Positions 59,157 to 64,000 of a stretch of 64,000 bases of DNA are shown piece after piece. The stretch covers positions 53,734 to 117,733 of the forward strand of contig JAJKFJ010020742.1 in assembly GCA_027382625.1 (NCBI GenBank). The letters are read 5' to 3'. Every line of letters starts with the position of its first letter. The stretch's first letter is position 1. Below the pieces are notes generated by a model. That model was not told where the DNA came from. It did no database searches and was given only the letters and a program-made list of their open reading frames with translations. The position numbers and the translations under genes were made by a program. This stretch comes from Tetmemena sp. SeJ-2015 (Eukaryota > Ciliophora > Spirotrichea > Sporadotrichida > Oxytrichidae).

Positions 59157-60190
59157 GTAGTGAACATAAGTGATTAGAAGGAAATAAATAATGACCAGAT
59201 AATTCAAAAAGTCTAGACTGATTAACCTGTAAAATTAGATTTGTAAATTAAGAATCTGAAGCAGGTAAGTAAACTCAATTTTATACCTCTCAGGGAATTT
59301 AAAAATTATTTTAAATAACTAAATACTTTCAGTTTAAAAATGGTTTATAAGTACTATAATCTATATTAATTCTCATAATGTTTTAATTTTGAATCCAAGG
59401 TTTATTTCTTCTTAATTATAGCTGAAAATGTTTGAAATATCAATTCATTATCTTTTCTATTCCAAAAGTTAACTAAGGTTGAGACAAGGGTTAAATTATA
59501 ATAATTTAATGCAAGAAAGAATGTTTTTCCTTGGATTTTAAATATTTTAAACTTTTATGTGAAGAGAAAGATTAAATCCTTGAAATAAAATAAATTTCCT
59601 AACATAGGTAATGAAGTGGGCTTTGGGTATGATTCAACAAGAAGCTCAAATTTTTTTCCGAATTTTACAAAATTTTTAGATGGAGGGGAGGAATAAATAT
59701 TTTAGGCTCCACTATGTTTAAACTTTCAATTAATAATTTTAAACAAAAAACAAAAAAAAAACATATCAATTTTATTTAAGTATTAATTACATCAATGTAT
59801 AGCATCGACCTATTCCTATGTTTCCTCTATTAATTTAAATAAATAGTATTTCATCTTAAATTTAAATAAAATAATAAAGTTAAATAAACTAATAAAAATT
59901 ATCATTCTTTAAAATACTTTTAGTAAAATTGCATTTCAAAATAAACTTTACTACTACGATGCTTAAAATAAATAATAGCCATTATACACCTTTCCATTCT
60001 AAATCTTATTTATGTGGCATTATTTTGATTCCTCATAACTAAAAGATTAAGGAAGAAAACAGGATATCTAGAATAGTGACTACTAATAGAGATCGCAATA
60101 TATTTTATAGACCTAGTAACTAATTGCCTAAGTTTCAGGTAAGAATTAATTATAATGAATCTTAAGTAGTCAATCGTGAAAGGAAGAGAC
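59157..60190. other. AT-rich intergenic region
   Basis: About 1 kb, very AT-rich, with an A run at 59750-59760 and no coding pattern I trust. Likely germline-limited DNA between two nanochromosome precursors. Confidence 0.5.
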
Positions 60191-61168
60191 ATGAGTGACT
60201 GGGGTAAATCTAACTAACTCATTGATAGATCTCTGAACCCTCAGTCAAAGCACTATAAGCAAGATGCTGATACTGTTAAATACTTGCTTTAAGATTTATG
60301 ATTTACAGTTTATTAATTTCTCTTAGATCCCCAATTCTAAAATCACGATCAGCCTCTAATACAAAAGAAGCCGACAAACCAACCTAATGATGATGTACAC
60401 AAATTGGTCTATCACGACTTTAAAAGCGGTGGTTATAAGCAAAAAAACTCCTCTGCTAAACTTAAATCTTCAAAGGCAAGTTCTAAATGCTCGGATTTGA
60501 GCGGTTAGGATCTCTAGTCGTTGAGAATTGAAGATGATATTGAAAGGTTGGAGATAGAGCAGTACCTGAACAGAGGGCAAGGCACTTTCCTAGATGACTC
60601 TTCCTAGAAGAAGCACTTCAAGAAGAAGGATGCATAGATGGAGAATCCTGAGTTACTAGAGTTTGATAGATTCTCTGATCACCCTAAGCACTAGTTAGAT
60701 CCTCAGCTAGAGAAGATAAAAGACGCAGGCAACTTCTATTTCCAAGTTGCAGACTCGAATCACCCAAACCAAAGTCTTTAGTGTTCGAACTGTATCAATT
60801 AAAAGCTGATAGAAAACAAGAGATATCTGAGGGAGAGTCAATAAGAAGATTAGTAGCTTTTGAAAAGCTCACTCCAAGATACAAGCACCTATTCTCAGGA
60901 ACAAAGATCAATTCATGATTCAGAGAGAGTGGAAAGAGCTTAATATTTGCAAGGTCTGAAACAGTAAATCGATGAAAGCAAGAAGAGGAGAGAGCAGGAA
61001 AAAGAAAGAGAGATGCAGTAGGATTAGGCAGATCTCTTTATTGAAGGCTTTTACCATAATTAATATCCTATGTTCAAAAACAACTATCCTCTTGGCAAAC
61101 TCCAAGCATGTCAAGGCTGCCACAAAATATATCCACACAAAAAGCTCCAAAATTACCAGAATAATTGA
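60191..61168 (+). CDS. coiled-coil protein with Cys-pair (zinc-ribbon-like) C-terminus
   Basis: ATG 60191 starts MSDWGKSNQLIDRSLNPQSK. After a 33-bp IES the frame continues QDPQFQNHDQPLIQKKPTN to TGA 61166-61168. The middle is acidic and helical (IEDDIERLEIEQYLNRG). The last third has CSNC near 60785 and CQGCHKIYPHKKLQNYQ near 61105, two CxxC pairs that could form one zinc site, separated by a charged coiled coil (QQIDESKKRREQEKEREMQQ). No family name is secure. Confidence 0.65.
60292..60324 (+). other. IES, pointer AGAT
   Basis: AGAT at 60292-60295 and 60325-60328. The 33-bp insert contains an in-frame TGA; removal gives TVKYLLQDPQFQNHDQP. Confidence 0.8.
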
Positions 61169-61248
61169 TTTTAATCAACTCATTAGATTTCATTAAGTAT
61201 AAGTATTTTAACGAAATTAATGCAAGAAATTATAAGTTTATAAACAAA

Positions 61249-61930
61249 ATGAAAGCAATTTTAAGCATGAAAAGAGACTTCAAATAAGCTCTAATGCTTT
61301 AAAGGCAGCTTTTTTCTTCCCAAAGCTAGAGTTAATCGCAAAAATAAGGCCAATAAATTTAGGAACAAGTCTTCAAAATGCTCTAATTCAATTAAACCAA
61401 GAGAGAGTACTAAATTTAAGAAATCAAGAATATGGATGAATATTTTCATTAAAAATCGGTCATTTTCATTAGAAACTTTCCTCTATAAGTAATACTTGAC
61501 ACAATTTGATTTAATTTATCTATGAACAAAGCTAAAAGAGTAAATAGAATAGCAAACAAGATCAAAAAGTGAATCAGAAGCAGGCTTATTGGAAACAATG
61601 TTTGAGTATGTTGATCCTGAATATGGTACTAAGACTTTTAATAAACTGAAAATGGTCAGAGTTGAGGGCAAAGTAGATGAAGTTATAGGATTAATAACTA
61701 CTGATGCAGGCCATATGGCTGGTGATTATGGACATAAGTTAATTTAGTCCGAAAGAAAGGCTGTATAAAAATATTTTAGAGAAATTTTTTAAATTTTCTT
61801 TGATTTAATGCAAAAGTTTGAGGTGAGAGATAACATGAAAGTGATTTTCGAAAATAATTTAAATCAATTGATAGGAGGACCTTTAAAAATTTAAAGAGCT
61901 TACAATATGGAGAGAAAAAGAAAATAATGA
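61249..61930 (+). CDS. unknown small protein
   Basis: ATG 61249 starts MKAILSMKRDFKQALMLQRQ, continues Gln-rich with KNMDEYFHQKSVIFIRNFPL, and after a 25-bp IES reads KLKEQIEQQTRSKSESEAGL, FEYVDPEYGTKTFNKLKMVR and VEGKVDEVIGLITTDAGHMA, ending QRAYNMERKRKQ at TGA 61928-61930. The EYVDPEYGTKTF...GLITTDAGHMAGDYGH part looks folded and conserved, but I cannot name it. Confidence 0.55.
61501..61525 (+). other. IES, pointer ACAA
   Basis: ACAA at 61501-61504 and 61526-61529. Removing 25 bp takes out a TGA and joins LQVILDT to KLKEQIEQQ in frame. Confidence 0.65.
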
Positions 61931-62010
61931 AACAAATTGCTAAAACTGAACCTCCTTTTAGCTCACTTTATTATCAGTATACGTAAATCTAATATTATAG
62001 AACTAATTAA

Positions 62011-63297
62011 TATTTTAAAAATTTGCGAGGAAAAATATAACTATAAGAGTAGCAATAAAACTTAGTTATCAAGGGTCATTGCATGGATGGATGAAGGAAT
62101 TTAAGGGTTAATGCATCATTATCACTAAAGAAGCAATAAGAAGGCGCCTCAAACTCACGCTGAGTAATTTGTTTGGGATCGAGGGGGCCCATAAACTTTA
62201 AACTGCGATAGAGAGTAAAGGCTCAAGCATTACTCTTTAATACTGTTATTTACTCTATTCTTCATTATCTTAACACTCTAAGTAAAATGATGATTAATAC
62301 TTAAAATTTGGGATAAAGTGAAATGCATTTTCCACTTGATACGTAACTTACTTGAGTGCGTAATGGCGATAGTGCCCTAAAAGCCTCTCAATGATGCTAT
62401 TTGCGATTTTTCATATCGGAAAAAGAGAGAGGAGAGGTTTTCATGAAAAGTGCGTAGTGTTTTTCACTCACCATACTTAAGTTCCACTTTTTATTTCCCC
62501 TTTTACACACATGCCATGAGTGGCAATAGTTTTCATTTTTGAAGGATTATGAATGATGTTAGCTGCAGGCAGTGATGCCTTGCCACTAGAGTTTGCAGTA
62601 AAAAGAGTGCGCTATCATTCAAATGCATGGACTTCCCCTTTAAAAATATATAACCAATAATCGCTTTAACTTAAAAATCATTACTTAAATTTATCATAAC
62701 TTTAATCGATCATTTTTTAATGGGGTGAAATACTCTATCGCACTTTGAATGATAGCGCACTTTTCACTGCAAACTTATTGCGCGAAATGCATCACTGTTC
62801 CTGCATGCTAACATCATTAACTCTTGGAAAATAATAAAGTATGGGATATGGATTTTATATAGAATACAATGCAAACAAGTTAATTTTATATTTTTTAAAA
62901 ATACTATCGACTTTTCATGCAATTCCTTTTCCTTTTTTAGAAAAGTGGGAAAAAGTATTAAAGTTTCCGGGGCACAACGACATTAGGCCCCCTTTAATTA
63001 ATTCAATGGAAAAAATTGCATTTTTTCATTTTATTTAAATATTAAACTCATTTCTAAGATTATAGAGAAAAGGGTGAATAAGGGGAAATCCCTTTAAAGA
63101 AATTTTTGGCAGACTTTTTCTATGAAATTTTTTGGTTTTTCCCCCTTGATCCTTCAAATTCCATAAGGAAGGACTGCTTACTTTAAGGTGATAAGATGAT
63201 TAACCCTTAATTTCCTTTATCCATCCATGCTAAGAACCTTAGATGCTATAGTTTATATGCACTTTTTAGTTAATTTTCCTCGCAAATTTTTAAAATA
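62011..63297. mobile_element. 1.29-kb foldback (long inverted repeat) element
   Basis: The outer 20 bp (62011-62030, TATTTTAAAAATTTGCGAGG) are perfectly inverted at 63278-63297. Further inverted matches follow inward in the same order: GCATGGATGG (62081 / 63221), TTAAGGGTTA (62101 / 63201), GATGTTAGC (62555 / about 62807) and GTGCGCTATCATTCAAA (62607-62623 / 62744-62760). The two arms, about 620 bp each, have diverged and meet near 62650-62690. No transposase ORF is visible. Confidence 0.8.
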
Positions 63298-64000
63298 TTT
63301 TAAAATTTTATAATCAAAATTGGAGAAAAAATAAATACGCAGACATGAAAATCTTCCCTATATGCGGATAAAATGCCCGGCCCCGAAAAATTGGGCTCAG
63401 ATCGACAGAACTGTTGCTCTACTCCTGATTTGACCTTGGCGGATAAAATTACGACTCGGCTGGGAGAATTATACTGATGCAGCTAAAATATACGACCTGC
63501 GATAAATATATAATAGGTTTTTTACTAGAATGCGGACGATGACAAATGCAAATTTTGGGCAATTTTAAACCTGCCGCTCTGATTTTCCTGCTGACCACTG
63601 TTCAAACAAGCCGAACCTGATTGTCTAGAGCCATTCTTGAAAAGAGCACCCCCAGCTTGCTGACATCGCTTGAGTCATTTTCTAGGCACCTCGGCCCCCC
63701 ACTGAATAGATTCTCTTGTAGAGTTAGGGCGCAGTCAATCTTACTTTCTAGCTATCTTTGGGAGCGAGTGCAGCTTCACAAATGAAAAAGAGCTGTTCAT
63801 AGGATTGAGCAGGTGAGTATCTGCTTGAAAGCACTACAATTTTAATCGCTTGGCTGTTTTAAGACCTCTGAGAAAAAGATGAATGACTGCATTGCCATAA
63901 GTAGAACGATCTTCTTTGCAAAGGGCTCCTCACTGCGAATGCTCTTTTTAGAGCTTGTAGATGAAGTTTTAAAAGAATCGCATTGAATGCCCTTCTATGA
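63298..64000. other. right-edge region, possible minus-strand coding fragment
   Basis: The part beyond 63590 is more GC-rich than the flanks and on the minus strand reads CDSFKTSSTSSKKSIRSEEP, FAKKIVLLMAMQSFIFF and a few further pieces with frame changes. It may be the start of a gene entering from the right edge. Between 63360 and 63520 a GCGGATAAAAT-like motif recurs. Low certainty. Confidence 0.25.

Noticed and set aside
1..64000. Telomere-bearing (C4A4/G4T4) transposon ends of the TBE type
   Set aside because: I found no run of alternating C4A4 or G4T4 anywhere; the few CCCC or GGGG tracts are isolated, and no TBE-type transposase ORF was recognised.
1..64000. Standard-code ORFs of 60-110 codons on both strands
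   Set aside because: Most end at TAA/TAG that are Gln codons here or lie antisense to conserved frames; reading with TGA as the only stop gives longer, domain-bearing frames.
1..64000. CRISPR arrays, bacterial operons, rRNA genes
   Set aside because: No regularly spaced repeats, no Shine-Dalgarno-led operons and no rRNA-like conserved blocks; gene content and code are ciliate.

Overview
The window reads as germline (micronuclear) DNA of a spirotrich/hypotrich ciliate of the Oxytricha-Stylonychia type. Directly visible: TAA and TAG occur in frame throughout conserved domains where glutamine fits, and TGA is the only stop that ends genes; the DNA is AT-rich; genes are densely packed on both strands; and most genes are broken by short AT-rich inserts bounded by short direct repeats whose removal restores a conserved protein. 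These inserts are internal eliminated sequences (IESs) and the repeats are pointers. Short GT-AG introns (31-38 nt) are also present. The species is inferred only to this level. No telomere (C4A4) repeats are present.

Layout. 0-2.4 kb: 3' part of an Asn/Ser/Gln-rich protein gene. 2.7-4.6 kb: membrane RING-H2 ubiquitin ligase (+). 4.8-8.5 kb: FAM184-like coiled-coil protein (-). 8.7-12.7 kb: PGAP1/Bst1-like GPI inositol-deacylase (-). 13.1-14.6 kb: mitoferrin-like carrier (-). 15.1-17.6 kb: a scrambled protein-kinase gene with odd and even coding segments in separate blocks, followed at 17.9-19.4 kb by an unscrambled paralogue. 19.7-22.7 kb: CEP104 (-). 22.8-25.4 kb: kelch protein (+). 25.5-27.4 kb: acetyltransferase-like and zinc-finger reading frame with GC-rich paired inverted repeats. 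28.2-34 kb: coiled-coil, VMA21-like and two further genes (+). 34-41 kb: minus-strand genes including an armadillo-type repeat protein and an EF-hand protein. 41.3-47 kb: two tandem Lys/Ser/Pro/Thr-rich basic proteins (+). 47.1-47.7 kb: QNS-rich ORF. 48-54.7 kb: minus-strand coiled-coil, ELP6, two-RRM protein, unknown, HACD-like dehydratase, unknown. 54.9-61.9 kb: plus-strand N/S/Q-rich genes. 62.0-63.3 kb: a 1.29-kb foldback element. The genes are unrelated housekeeping functions (membrane lipid anchors, cilia, iron transport, tRNA modification, fatty-acid elongation), as expected where each gene becomes its own macronuclear nanochromosome.

Most notable: (1) the odd/even scrambled kinase with pointers that can be read by eye and an unscrambled paralogue next to it as template; (2) one of its segments exists twice between the same pointer pair, a decayed copy in place and an intact copy displaced; (3) a short SINE-like element in three copies, one inserted in CEP104 so that excision between its 16-bp target duplications restores the frame, i.e. 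a transposon copy that now behaves as an IES with its target duplication as pointer; (4) a long foldback element; (5) a GC-rich double inverted repeat around a zinc-finger ORF. Many remaining one- or two-base frame changes could be very small IESs, assembly indels or decay; these cannot be separated from the sequence alone.
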